The notes beneath the pieces were generated by a model. It ran no database searches. It was not told where the DNA came from and saw only the letters and a program-made list of their open reading frames with translations. From the NCBI GenBank assembly GCA_020543525.1, contig JAHYIO010000006.1:1116001-1180000 (forward strand): 64,000 bases of DNA. The letters are read 5' to 3'. This DNA is from Coriolopsis trogii (taxonomy: Eukaryota; Basidiomycota; Agaricomycetes; Polyporales; Polyporaceae). The position numbers and the translations under genes are program-made. This document shows, piece by piece, positions 1 to 11,358 of this stretch (the stretch's first letter is position 1; each line of letters opens with the position of its first letter).

Positions 1-244
1 TCTCACCCAACTCTGCTCTCTTCATACCCTCAGGCTCGTCCACCAATTCAAATGAGATATATCTCGCCTAGCCTAGTTAACTGACAATACACCGCACACA
101 CGCAAGGGCACGACAATGCGACAATCCAAAGGTCCGGTTGTGAGATGTGAGCACTCACCGCTGCGGCTGAAGTAGTACCTTGCACGGCTCGTTCAGCTGC
201 TCCTCCTGCAAATAGGCGCGTACTGGATGGACTCGCTGTGCATG

Positions 245-697
245 CTAGGCGTGGGCCATCTGCGGAAGGAGGCCATCAAGGTCATGGCACGCACGTACCA
301 AGACACGGAGGTGCTCGTCGTCAATGACTGCATCCGCTTGCAGTGTGTTTGTCCAGATTCTCTCGGACAGCCACCAAACAGTGTCTTCGCTGCGTGAGTG
401 TGCCTGATTAGCGATTGCCTTGCTGAGAAAGACGTTCATCGAGCCGTCCATCGGGTGCAGGAGTGTTGCAATACCCGTGCTTGTTCCACACAGGAGTGAA
501 ACGAAGTTGGGGTTAATAGACTCCACGTTCTTCTCCAGGAAAGCGAGGGAGGCGGAGGGTGATGGTGATGGTGTTCGCAACAGACAAAGTGGACGCTCAC
601 TGGTCGAATTCGAGGGACACATTTGCAAGATCAGCCTAGATGGGTGTGGATAGGTAATGTCGTCACTGACGCGGACGTGGAGATAAGGAGGCGCCAA
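245..697 (-). CDS. Hypothetical open frame, possible 3' exon
   Basis: An open frame of about 150 codons on the minus strand. The first codon of the open stretch is TTG, not ATG, so if real this is an internal or terminal exon whose 5' part I cannot find. The translation has no low-complexity bias, apart from a short Ser/Pro run near the start, and ends in an acidic, Leu-rich stretch (DDEHLRVLVRACHDLDGLL). I recognise no domain. It could be a chance open frame; the only argument for it is its length and balanced composition. Confidence 0.2.
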   Translation of the reverse strand: MAPPYLHVRVSDDITYPHPSRLILQMCPSNSTSERPLCLLRTPSPSPSASLAFLEKNVESINPNFVSLLCGTSTGIATLLHPMDGSMNVFLSKAIANQAHSRSEDTVWWLSERIWTNTLQADAVIDDEHLRVLVRACHDLDGLLPQMAHA

Positions 698-2520
698 TCG
701 AGTCTCAACGCGTCATGATCGTGGTTGCGGATCATGTGATCGTGTGTGAGCCAATCAGACTGCTAGTATTGTCATCTTCCTGCTTGTCTTGCCTTTAGTA
801 TTACTGAAAAGCCTCCCCGCTGCAGGGCTATATAATCTATCGACTCTGTGTACCACTCCGTCCTGAGCTCCATCTCTCGCTCCCACTCCCATGAGATTTA
901 CAACTCTCGCTCCACGTCGCGTTCCACTGTTATTGGACCACCTCATTTGGCAACAGAATCCGACTACCTGCCACATCAAATGCACGGTGCACTGAGCCAC
1001 CGTTCACATACCAAATGATTGGACTCGCGTCTGCACGTCTGAGCAAGTGAGTATATAATTCCTTTCCCAAAACTGACAGCATATGTGCCCAGGTTGATTC
1101 TCAGAGCGCATATATGCTGATGCAGTGAACTATTCCCCTTTGCGGTCTTACCAATTCCACCACCGATGAACACCCGTCTTCAGGTACGCCTTTCTCCCTT
1201 GCCTGCAGACGATCCCTACCACGCACTACTCACCTTCAGACTTGACGGCGACAGCACCCCCAAGCGGACCACGAACACATTATGTCATGATCTTTGCCCG
1301 TAATGACGTCTGCGAGTAACACTGCAAACTGCTTGTCCGCGTATCTGGGACCAGCTCCCATGTCGGTGTGGGCGTGGGTGCGGAGAAGGCGGTGAACCCT
1401 TCCCAACGCTCAACTCATCCTTTTTCCTCAACCAAGTCGCCTGTGAGCATTAGTAGGTCATCCCACCATCCTCTTCCTCTCGTATTTCTTCCGTAGCTGT
1501 AGCGAGCGCCCGCGCATGTATTTCCTGACCGTCTGACGTCGTTAGTATTGCAATCCAATGAGTTCCCCTTTAGTACCCCAAGCGCCCATTTGACAATCAG
1601 GGTTGAGGATGTCGCTTGAGACCCGATCATCAAAGATCACGGATGCACACGGATTTGCGCGCTCATGGACATGTACGGTCTGTACATTCTTTGCATATGG
1701 CCAAAAAACACTATATACTCGAACGTATGTGTGCGTACATACCCCTATGTTAGACCTCGAATGGTCACTCTCCTTTGCAGTATTGCCGTCAGTGGTCGTC
1801 AATGGTCAGACACCACTGATGTCCGACCAACGCTGACTATGCGCGCGCGCGCAACTGCAACAGGCGCCCATTCGTGACCGCGCGCGATCACGTCCTAGGG
1901 TGGTCTGACCGTTCAAGGTACATCCGGAAATCTTCGTAACCCTCAGACAAAGATGGTCATGCTTTTCATAGGACGACCGCATGCGGTCACTTACATGTAT
2001 GTTTTGCTGATGCGAAGCGGCAATCGATGACTGACTTTGGGCTACTGCTAATTGGCACGCCGGAAAAAATGCCACGCCAGAAAAAATGCCTTGCGTCGAG
2101 GGAGGAGATATACGTAGGTAGTACTCACGTATGAAACATCTCTGAAGCAGCCTGTAGTCTCCCACCTCGAGCTAATCTCAAACGCTCGACTCCCTCAGAT
2201 CAAAACTCTGCCACAAATTCCTGGACTCATCCTGAATGGCTGCAGTCCGGCAGGTATCCGCGGGATAGGTTATCGGCGCAGAGGTGTGAAGAGCGATGTC
2301 ATTCAAGATGTTCCGAGACAGACTGGCTGGGGGACCGGACCATGCAGGCGATGTGCTCAGAAACACGAAATTACGCATATGTGGTCTGCTTCCCGCCTAT
2401 AGATGCTTTCGCAATTTGTCCAGGACCTGGACCCGAAGGTGTCCAGGAACTATCATTGCCTACATGTCACGGCCATGATCAACGGCGGCACGTACGCCGC
2501 GACGACTAGAGTGTAGACGA
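698..2520. other. Intergenic, no gene recognised
   Basis: About 1.8 kb with only short open frames in all six frames. It holds an alternating CG run near 1840-1853 and a 17-base unit repeated twice in tandem at 2056-2089 (cacgcc[g/a]gaaaaaatgc). No coding, RNA or mobile feature could be supported. Confidence 0.5.
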
Positions 2521-3229
2521 CTACCTCCTCCCTTCAACCATGATGATGTGATAGCCAAACTGTGTCTTCACTAGCGGAGAGAGGATCGGCTTGTCGACGG
2601 TCGACGGTTGCAGAGCAAAGGCTGCATCCTGGAAGGCTCCCTGTGCAGCCATGTTTACTTTGTCTTGCACGCTGGAGACTAGCAAAGACGATCGTACGAA
2701 CCACCATCGAACCGCGTACTTGCCAGCCTAGACTGCCACCCGCTGGTGAGGTAGAGGGGTACAGTGAGTGTCAACGATCATGCGTTCATGTCGCTTGAAT
2801 AATGCGCAGTGCATGGAGGTCACCTTTCGCCTTGTCCTCGGAGTATTCTTGCGCGACTTTGTCAAACCTCTGTCCCTCCTGACATGCACGCACGTCAATT
2901 TAGTTCATCGGAGGACTATTATTAGGGAGCGTAACGAGCGGACCTGGATCTTCTGGAGGGCTTCCAGTGCTTTTGACTGCTTCTCGCACAGAATATGGCG
3001 CACGTTCACGGACGTGGCGGGCTTGAGTGCCCCAGTCTTACCCTAGAGGAAACAGCAGGGTTAAAGCTCGCTCTATGCAAAGGCCGATGGGCGGGATGAG
3101 CGCAAGTCTGCAGACCTTTCCTTGTTTGTCGGCGGAGTCTTCGTTCTTTGGGTTTGAGCTGGCATTGTTCTTTCCTGTCTTCTTATCTGCTGCTTTCTTC
3201 TCAGTAGACGCACCACCTTTCTTGGCCAT
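2521..3229 (-). CDS. Parvulin-type peptidyl-prolyl isomerase (Par14/PIN4-like)
   Basis: Predicted peptidyl-prolyl cis-trans isomerase of the small parvulin class, which in other eukaryotes acts in nucleus and cytoplasm. Five exons join in frame to about 142 aa. Exon 1 (ATG at 3229, to 3116) is a Lys-rich N-terminal tail. Exon 2 carries [12 protein letters not shown], exon 3 [17 protein letters not shown], exon 4 [12 protein letters not shown], and exon 5 AFQDAAFAL...[12 protein letters not shown] then TAG. These are the parvulin core motifs in order, including the two active-site His (RHILCEK and GYHIIMV). There is no WW domain, so it is Par14-like rather than Pin1-like. The family usually reads GWMTRGSM; here it is GWQVRGSM, with the Gly and Trp kept. 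All introns are GT-AG. Length and motif order fit a full, working gene. Confidence 0.9.
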
Positions 3230-4297
3230 GCTTGTAGTGAAGGATATCAGAGCAACGTCTCCTAGAGCCCAGAGAACAAGTTGCGCCCGACGTACTCTGC
3301 TGCACTGGCAGGATGTGCTTAGGCAGGGCGCTTGGGTGAGGAACGCCGATAACTAGGAGGTAAAACTCCGCAATGAAGATTTGAAGGTCAGAAAAGAGGT
3401 CGAAAGTTGCCGAAATACCGCCGGTCGGCAAGAGTTACAATTACGTCACTGAAACCGAAGCACTCGGTGCCGAGTGTGCAAGTTCGACAGCGACCGCGAT
3501 GACAACCTGAATGAAAACGAATCGGCACGCGGTCGTGTATGCGCGACTCACCGATCCAGCCTGCTATGTCCTGGTCAGTCACCCGACCAATTCTGTATAT
3601 GAGTCGTTCAAATGCCTTTTGCTCACAGCATCCAGTTTATTGAACAGGTCGTTGTGTTGGTAGTGTTTCCTGGGCCTTGCAGTCACAAGACCGCGTTGAC
3701 ACGTGTGGCCGAAGCAATCGAGCAACAATATGAGTCACTTTCAGCACACCAGAATGTTCCAATGCACATGGAACGGCTTCATCGACAGCTCATCCGCTAT
3801 ATTCCTTTCCTCCGACTATGTGTCACGGCCTTTGGACCAGACGTCGAGTCTGTTCATTTCAGGGAACGACCACGTCGGCTGATGCTTCGCATGCCCAAAT
3901 AAACAATCCGCATTCAAGTTCCGGTGATGCTGCTGCTGTTAAGCTGAGATCAATCGGGTACTCGTCGGCAGTCAGCACTGCGCTCTCCCAAAATACGCTT
4001 GAGCAGAAAAACGATGGAGACCAGGTTATAAATAACGCGGAAGGCTCGACCAGTGCGTACATTCAGACTCGGTTCCTTCTCGGTTTGACTGAGGATCAGC
4101 AGTACAGGTCTACACTGAAGAAGCGCGTGCGTGACCAGTGCGTTGACCCTCCCTACTTTCGGTCGTACTTCGGCGTGTTCTGGTGGCACTCTGCCATGTC
4201 AATTGCTTCATTCCAATACGTCACGTAGCTGGTCTTACATGGTACGCAAAACCAAACATACTAGCACTGTCGAGAACTCCTGTCGGCTTCGCAAGGG
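3230..4297. other. Intergenic between PIN4-like gene and GH7 gene
   Basis: About 1.07 kb between two divergently transcribed genes. It probably carries both upstream regions. Several open frames of 60-136 codons overlap here (3612-4228) but none shows a recognisable domain or consistent splice structure, so I call none. Confidence 0.4.
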
Positions 4298-4304
4298 TAT
4301 AAAA
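4298..4304 (+). promoter_or_regulatory. TATA box of the GH7 gene
   Basis: TATAAAA lies 71-77 bases before the GH7 start codon, a usual spacing for a basidiomycete core promoter. A pyrimidine-rich stretch (cagtctctcgtctctcgac) follows and probably holds the transcription start. Strong TATA boxes fit the inducible, highly expressed cellulase genes. Confidence 0.65.
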
Positions 4305-4374
4305 GCCATCATTTCTCAACAATAGTCTGCACTGAGCAGTCTCTCGTCTCTCGACACCGGCCTCTCTCCGCAAA

Positions 4375-5855
4375 ATGTTCCCCGCAGCAGCGCTCCTCGC
4401 TTTCTCCTTCCTCGCGATTGCCTACGGTCAGCAAGTCGGTACGCTGACGGCGGAGAACCACCCACGCCTCACGGTCCAGACCTGCACGTCCAAGAACAAC
4501 TGCCAGACCCAGCAGCACTCCGTTGTGCTCGACGCGAATTGGCGGTGGCTCCACTCCACGAGCGGCAGCAACAACTGCTACACAGGCAACACCTGGGACA
4601 CCTCGCTCTGCCCCGATCCCGTCACATGCGCCCAGAACTGCGCCGTCGATGGTGCTGACTACGCTGGTGCGTTATATCCTTCGTTGCACGACCAATTCTC
4701 TATACTAAATCCTCTTGTTGTCAGGCACCTACGGTATCACCACTAGCGGGGATGCGCTCACGCTCAAATTCGTGACACAGGGCCCGTACTCGAAGAACAT
4801 TGGTTCGCGTGTCTACCTCATGGACACCAGCGACAACAACTACCAGATGTTCAACCTGAAGAACCAGGAGTTTACCTTCGACGTGGACATGTCGAACCTC
4901 CCCTGCGGTCTCAACGGCGCGCTCTACTTCGTCGAGATGGACGCCGACGGTGGCAAGTCCCGCTTTCCCAACAACAAGGCTGGCGCCAAGTACGGTACCG
5001 GCTACTGCGACACTCAGTGCCCGCACGACATCAAGTTCATCAATGGCGAGGTAAGGCGGCTCTGTGTTCAGTATGATGTCCGAGCTGACATCCGCGAATC
5101 AGGCCAACATCAACAACTGGGCTCCATCCTCCAACGACCCGAACGCGGGATCCGGCCAGTTCGGTACCTGCTGTAACGAGATGGACGTTTGGGAGGCGAA
5201 TCAGAACGGCGCCGCGTTCACGCCCCACGTCTGCAATGTCCAGGGCCAGACGCGCTGCTCCGGCATCGAATGCGGCGACGGCGACGAACGGTACGATGGC
5301 ATCTGCGACAAGGACGGCTGCGACTTCAACTCGTGGCGGATGGGCGACCAGACGTTCCTCGGGCCGGGCAAGACGGTCGACACGACGAAGAAGTTCACGG
5401 TCGTGACCCAGTTCCTGACGAACAACAACCAGACGTCGGGCACGCTCTCCGAGATCCGGCGGCTGTACGTGCAGAACGGGAAGGTGATCGCGAACTCGAA
5501 GACGAACATTCCCGGGCTCGCGACGTTCGACTCGGTCACGGACGCGTTCTGCAACGCGCAGAAGAGCGTGTTTGGGGACACGAACACGTTCGAGTCCCTT
5601 GGGGGCCTCGCACAGATGGGCAACGCGTTCCAGAACGGCATGGCGCTCGTGATGAGCATCTGGGACGACCACGCCGCGAACATGCTCTGGCTCGACAGTG
5701 ACTACCCGACGGACGCTCCCGCAACCAACCCTGGTGTCTCCCGTGGGCCGTGCCCGACGAACTCGGGTGTGCCCGCCACGATCGAGAACCAGAACGCGGG
5801 TGCCTCGGTCGTCTTCTCCAATATCAAGACCGGCCCCATCGGCTCTACCTACTGA
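4375..5855 (+). CDS. GH7 cellobiohydrolase (CBHI type), no CBM1
   Basis: Secreted reducing-end cellobiohydrolase acting on crystalline cellulose. Exons 4375-4666, 4725-5050 and 5103-5855 give 456 aa. Residues 1-18 are a signal peptide ending in AYG; the mature enzyme starts [12 protein letters not shown], typical of GH7. The catalytic signature [11 protein letters not shown] gives nucleophile Glu232, Asp234 and acid/base Glu237. Many paired Cys and the motifs [18 protein letters not shown] and ADYAGTYGI match CBHI rather than the shorter GH7 endoglucanases. The protein ends at the catalytic core ([13 protein letters not shown]) with no linker or CBM1, so it would rely on its own tunnel or on other binding modules for attachment. 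Third positions are strongly C/G-biased, as expected for a highly expressed gene. A TATA box sits just upstream. Confidence 0.97.
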
Positions 5856-6416
5856 GAGCATACACAGGTAGTAGGTCGCTTATTAGACTGCATTGTGCGG
5901 GCCAGTTTACTGATAGTGTTGCTGTACAGGCTGGCTATTAGCTCGATTAGCGGGTTTATAATGAGTATCCTCCTGTCAACGTGCTCTGTCATTGAGTTCA
6001 AAGTATTCCTGTGATTAGTAGGGTATACCAATGGAAGCGTTATCTCTCCCAGTCGTAATATCGATGTCCGCCATTGCTGATGCAGCTCTCCAAACATTGA
6101 GATCGAGCTCAGTCTGAGTCTTCGCAGCATTTGCAGGATCTGTTGGACGCCAATAACAACATGCAAGGTAAATCCATGGCAATTCAAAATATGCGGAAGA
6201 TTGTCCTGTGGCCTGTCAAAACTTGTGCCCAGACTCTAAGCCGGGCTATGTGTTGGAGTGTCCATTAGACGCTCATAGCTTCGAACACGTGGTCACAAGT
6301 TGAACATATCTGCAGTGTGTCGACGTGTGGGGGAACGACAGCCATCACTTATCACCAGAAGTCAACCTCTTCTTTCCCACTGCGCGTTGCTCATACTTGC
6401 CCTCTCACAGATTGGG
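5856..6416. other. Intergenic after the GH7 gene
   Basis: About 560 bases holding the GH7 3' region and the upstream region of the next plus-strand gene. No further gene or repeat was seen. Confidence 0.5.
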
Positions 6417-7863
6417 ATGGGTCTTTCGCTATCCAGACTGTACAACCCAGAACGTCCCCCATGTGATGTGTCAGTTGTCATCGAAGGTGAGTTCCAGATG
6501 TCTATCACGACACTTGCTCCTTCCACAACTCCTGTATGTGCAGGCTTTCCAGGCGCAGGCAAGAAGACATTGAGCTCGATCTTGGTACTTGCCTCTCATC
6601 ACCATAGCAATATACTGGTTAACCGGTCGGTTTCATAGGATCGAGCAACCTACACACGTCCCCAGGACAAATCCCGTTTCGTGATCAATACTCGCATCAG
6701 CCACGACTCCGAACGCGAATATTCTAATTGCGATGTTCTCTTTGTACTCTACAGCAAGTCAGAACCATACCATGAATTCCACGCCATGCTTGCGAAAGCG
6801 AGAGTTGCACGTATGTTATGCGTGGTTCGGACAAAGATCGACCTCATCCCTCGTGATTACTCCGAGGAGCATCTCTCCTACCTGGCGGAGAAACATCGCT
6901 TTGAATACTGGAATGCGGTGTCCTACGCCCCTGTCAGCGCGATCACAAAGGAAGGCATGGATGACCTCCTTGCATACATTGGTCAGTTCATGTGGCGTTT
7001 CCGGAGGGGCGACCCGCTCACATATTGTTAGCCAACGAAGTGCAGCCAGCTGCTATTCGATACTCCACCTCCATCAAAGAGTTGCTCAGATATGTAGCAT
7101 CCAGTATACTTGACTGGGTAATGGGAGCCTTTGTCTTGCCGACGCGACGCTTAACTTCAGACGTACGTTGTTGTCCGATACCCACACGTGTAGATACACT
7201 CACCGCGCTTCGTTCTCCAGGTTGACACTGAACTGGACTTGGTCCTCTCTCAGCCTGGGGTCTATGCTAATGAGAGGCGTGCCTGGGGGGAGGACGTCAA
7301 GCGCCGCCTCAAGATCGACCCCGATGCAGGAATCCTTCCGGTCGTTCGTGTCTCGCCATCAATCGTACAGAAAATACCCGACAACTCAGAGCGTGCTGCC
7401 TTGGAGTTTGCGCACGCAAACACCACCATCCCTGTCCCACGTGTCTTCGGTTCCGGAGACGGCTTCTTCATGGACTTCATCGAAGGGGTCTCTCTATACG
7501 AGTGCTGGGACGGCCTCAGCCGCTTCAAGCAATTCCGCATCGCATGCACGCTCCGTCTTTACGTCAAGCAGATGCGTGCGCTCCGGCGAGATTCTGTAGG
7601 CGCAGTGGACACGGGAGTCGTATCCGGCATCCTCTTTGAAGATCAACGCTACAAACCCTTTCCCTCGATCCACCGATTCCGCCAGTTCTGCGAGTACGTG
7701 GCCTTCGAGGGTTGGCGTAGGAGAGTGTACGCCTTGCAGTACGACGCCGAGTGACATTCTACGAAGCCAGAATGTGGCGCTACGATTCATTCTGAGCGAT
7801 CTACGTCTACCTACGCCTATTGAGCTAGGAGGCATGGAAACAAAGTGGCCATACTCAATTTGA
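6417..7863 (+). CDS. Degenerate Ras-like GTPase domain fused to APH-like domain
   Basis: Exons 6417-6486, 6544-6584, 6639-6981, 7032-7162 and 7221 onward join with matching phases into one frame. The start MGLSLS fits an N-myristoylation signal. Residues about 17-190 look like a small GTPase: a P-loop GFPGAGKK with Lys at the Ser/Thr site, a G4-like RTKID with Thr for Asn, and an intact G5-like VSAITKEGMDDL. The DTAGQ switch II motif is not recognisable. Exon 5 continues into an aminoglycoside-phosphotransferase/choline-kinase-like N-lobe (NTTIPVPRVF, FMDFIEGVSL). Exon 5 either reads to a TGA at 7754, or splices at 7694-7739 to end at 7863 with RFILSDLRLP where the family has an HGDL-type catalytic loop. 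In both cases the C-lobe is missing. Likely a pseudo-enzyme or a decaying fusion. The joining of the two halves is inferred from splice phase only. Confidence 0.6.
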
Positions 7864-9232
7864 ACCGCCTTGAGAAGGACCAGCCTTTCATCTTCCGTGG
7901 AGCTTGCGAAGATGTGTCGGTCTTGCTTGCAAGACCGGGGTCTATGTCAAGTGAGGAGCACGTGCCACGCGGCGCGACGCGCTCCTTTGTGTCGCGCAAC
8001 CTTTGTCTGCCTCCTCCCTATATGTCTCATTCCCGCGTTCCTCTCCTCCTCCATCTTCTTCCACTCCTGTGTGCTCGAACGTCCCTCGCGCATCAATTAC
8101 TTCTTCTTTCAGCACGGTCAACCACTCCGAATATACTTGTCCGTGTTTGGCCATTACAGCTGAAGACACCGTGGCAGGACGGGCAACGAGAGTGGCTCCG
8201 AGTCCCAGCTCAGCACTCCGCCCGTCCTCGCCTGTACTTGTCTCCTTTATTGACCTGGAGCACCACTTTCAGGCCGTCCACCCGTACGCATGCCCCTCAC
8301 TTGGTGATCCACTCACCACCGCACCTCCGACTCAGCCGCATGGTGCACCCATCGGCTCACTCTCCACGCTCGCATCGCGCTTGTGGCAGCATCCGCTGCC
8401 GTCATCCCTTATACCTCTACGGGCACAGTCTCCGGACGTCGCTGCCCTTCTCATCGCTCAGGATTGGCAATCACGCTTGTAGCATCCGCTGCTACAACCT
8501 CGCCTTGGCGCCCTGGCCGCCTCCTCCTTGGGTACCACGCTTGCAACATCCGCTGCTGCAACCTCACCCCACCCCCCCACATGGGCACAGTCTCCGTGAC
8601 GTCGCCGCCCATCTCAACATCGCAGCTGGAGCCTGGGCACAGTCTCCATGACGTTGGCGTCCCTCCATTGCTTACACCAAGTCATCTCTACACCCACTTG
8701 TGTTCCACTGGCAAGCCCCGTTGCGCTTGTCACTGCCCTGCAACACTTGAGTCTACTCTACAGGACGCACCTCCTCTCAAGCGTGTTACACCTCGCCATC
8801 ATTGCCGCACTTGCGCATGTCCGGCTCATCTCCAACCCCACCCCCCACTTTCCATCAACAAAACTTTCCACCTCTCGCACCGACACCTTTGGGCGGAGGC
8901 CGAGCCTCACACTCAGCCTTTCGGTCCTCCGGCCCTTCACTTCGCTCCTCTGATGGCTTGAGCTCGGCCCCTCCAGGTCGCGCGAGAGAGCGGTGGCGAC
9001 GCGAGCCGGATGGCCTCCCCGCGCTGGCCTGCGCGCTAATGCAATCCGCCTTCGCCCTGCACGCGTGAATAGACGCGTTCCCACGAAGCGCCTTCGCCAA
9101 ACGCGCTTCCGATGCTCTGCCAGCGGGTGATGCGAGTCCATAGTTACTTGCACGGATCAGACTGAGTACACGGAGCATGACAAAAGATACAAGGCTCTTG
9201 ACACAACACAAATAAAACATAGGTACAGGCGA
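7864..9232. other. C-rich intergenic region
   Basis: About 1.4 kb that is strongly pyrimidine- and C-rich on the plus strand from roughly 8000 to 8950. Long overlapping open frames here are Pro/Ser/Leu/His-rich in every frame, which is what a C-rich strand gives by chance. It contains the imperfect tandem repeat listed separately. Confidence 0.5.
8378..8665 (+). repeat. Imperfect tandem repeat (two alternating motifs)
   Basis: Two short motifs alternate. One is cgcttg[tg/ta/ca]gcaacatccgctgc-like, seen near 8378, 8472 and 8540. The other is gggcacagtctcc[n]gacgt[c/t]g, seen near 8419, 8583 and 8635. Spacing is irregular, so the block looks like an old, diverged duplication rather than a clean minisatellite. 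Confidence 0.6.
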
Positions 9233-10749
9233 TTAACACCATTCCTTCGCCTTGAAGTCGCCAATCATGAACAGAGCGGTCTCGTCCATACTCCGGTAAC
9301 TCATCCCCAGCAGCTCTTGAGACTTCTTTGCGTCAAATTGAATGGGCGAAGCATCCTCAGTAATCTCCACAGCGGTGTTGGTCTTTCCGAAGATGTGCCG
9401 GGCGATGGTAACTGCGATTTGTAGACAACGATCTCAGTATACACCCATGACTGTCACTGTAAAGAATACGAACCCCATTGCGCCCATGTGAAGCAACTGG
9501 TAGAGACAATAAAGCGTTCGCCGCCCGCATTCGGTCTGACGAGCGTCGCCAGTGTCGCGTCTGCCAGATCACGAACATCCGTCCAGCTTGGCCTATGAGA
9601 TGTTTAGTCAAACGAGAAAAACGGCCGAACAGACTTGCGAGACGCACCTCGTGTCCCACGAAGGCTCGCCCTCCTCCTTCACGACTCGCATGAACCATTC
9701 TGCGACGGAGTAGGGCAGGTCCTTCGGGGTCTCCGCTCCTAGAACAGGCCCAAAGACCCACGGAGGGCACAGCGTTACAAGATCCCAGCCGATGCTGCCG
9801 TTTGCGCGTCCTGACTCAAAGATGTCCCAAGCCGCTTTCTCTGCGGCTGTCTTGCTCACGCGATAGACGGCGACAGGGTGCGCGTCAGCCCCTTTTTCGG
9901 CGACTTCAGCGTGGTCGGTCTCGTTCCAGTCTTGTTCCGTGAAAATGACGTCGTCCCCGCGTTTCCTGTCGATGACTGCCGCAACGGAGGACATGAGGAC
10001 GATGCGTTTGACGGAGGACCCAGGAGCGCTGGCACTGTGCAGGATGCTGGTTGTTCCGTCCACCGCTGGGCGAATGACTTCCGAAGGATCGCAACCGGGG
10101 GTGAGGTGAATCGGGGATGCGACGTGAACGATGGCGTCTATGTCCCTGATTGGGTTGTCGAATGCTCCTGGCTACATAGAGACATCAACAGGAATGAAAC
10201 AACCGACATTCAGTGATGCGACCATCAGTAGTTCGGGAAATTTGTTATTTGCTTATTTGTCTTATTTCACTCCCCTGCCAGAATGTGACACCCGCCACCA
10301 AAGCGTCTGTGGGCGAAATGCCACCAAAATTGGTGGAGAGTCTTGCAGTATATGGCCGCATCGACGTACCAAGTTTCGTGAGATTTCATCATGAATCCAT
10401 GCTGCTATGAATGGGACAAGCCGGGCGCTGGTGTGTGTCTTATTTGCCACCGGTGGCTGTGCTGGAGCTTATGGCTTATAGCGTCTTACTTGTCTTATTT
10501 GGGCAAATAAGACAACATAATAGATTTCCCAAACTACTGATGACTCACCTGCGCAATGTTCTCCACGACCACGAAGTCGAGCCTGTCCCCATATTCTGGG
10601 AGCGCTCGTCGGATCCCGTCGGCCTTTTCAGGGGTACGAGTAGATCCCCGGACATCATAACCATGCTCTAGAAGGACCTTGATGATCCATCCCGCGATGA
10701 AGCCGTTTGCTCCTGTAACGAGGACTTTCCCTGAGGACACAGCAGGCAT
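9233..10749 (-). CDS. Extended SDR / NAD(P)-dependent ketoreductase-like
   Basis: NAD(P)H-dependent reductase of the dihydroflavonol-reductase/cinnamyl-alcohol-dehydrogenase/GRE2 type of extended SDRs. Exons 10749-10549, 10171-9648, 9592-9474 and 9411-9233 add up to 1023 bases, 340 aa. The Rossmann motif TGANGFIAGW is at residues 12-21, and the catalytic YRVSK follows the Ser-containing VLMSSVAAV strand. The C-terminus (ITEDASPIQFDAKKSQELLGM) is typical of the group. The substrate cannot be told from sequence. Intron 1 is 377 bases against about 50-65 for the others; the excess is an inverted-repeat insertion listed separately. The coding sequence looks intact. Confidence 0.9.
10223..10542. 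mobile_element. MITE-like inverted-repeat insertion in SDR intron 1
   Basis: A 320-base AT-richer block bounded by 19-base inverted arms with one mismatch (left arm catcagtagttcgggaaat, right arm its complement). Inside, GTCTTATTT occurs several times on both strands, including the palindrome gtcttatttgggcaaataagac. Removing the block would leave an intron of about 57 bases, the normal size here. A clear target-site duplication was not found (at most AC on both sides), so the family is not assigned. Confidence 0.65.
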
Positions 10750-11358
10750 CGGAAGGCGAGGCTAAGCGATATACTGACAGTGAGCAAGAAGGTGCACGGA
10801 GCCCGCCTCTGAGGGGTTCACGCAGTTATATGGGCCAGACAAAGCCACCCCGCGTCCTGTGATACGGTCCGAGTCGTAACACATTGAGGGATAGCGGGAC
10901 GGCTGCGTGGGATGTTAGTGAATAATACATACCTTCCACAGTCATAGTTGCTTACATTTGTACTGAAAAAGACGCAGACACGGCTTGTGTAGACGCATGG
11001 TGCGACAAAAGGTGATATGTACATATGAGGTTAACGTTGGTGCAGTGGAGAAACTCGCAAGGGGCGCTCGCGGTGGTTGTGAGGCGGAGATTGGACAAGG
11101 TTTGCTCGGCATCTATCGGAGCACCAAATTATGCGCCCAAGGACGTATCGGCGCTGGAAAGACTTGACGCAATGATTGTCTTGTCCTGACCTCAACTTTT
11201 GAAACGCAAGTAGTACATGCTCATCGCAGTGACCTGCAGAACATGCAACACTCAGCTGTCCATCGCTCATTGAGGTAATAGATCAGTCACTGGGAAGAGC
11301 AGGTATTGATGTCTGAAAGGTACTATCAGGATACGTTTACCAATTTAAACCACGTAGC
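10750..11358. other. Intergenic upstream of the SDR gene
   Basis: About 600 bases between the SDR start and the epoxide hydrolase stop, both on the minus strand. It should hold the SDR promoter. No other gene or repeat was recognised. Confidence 0.5.

Noticed and set aside
5040..5861. 273-codon open frame antisense to the GH7 gene
   Set aside because: Arg/Val-rich shadow of a C/G-ending, highly biased coding strand; no motif and no ATG-supported splice structure.
8003..8961. Several overlapping long open frames on the plus strand
   Set aside because: All are Pro/Ser/His/Leu-rich because the strand is C-rich; no frame stands out and the stretch is partly repetitive.
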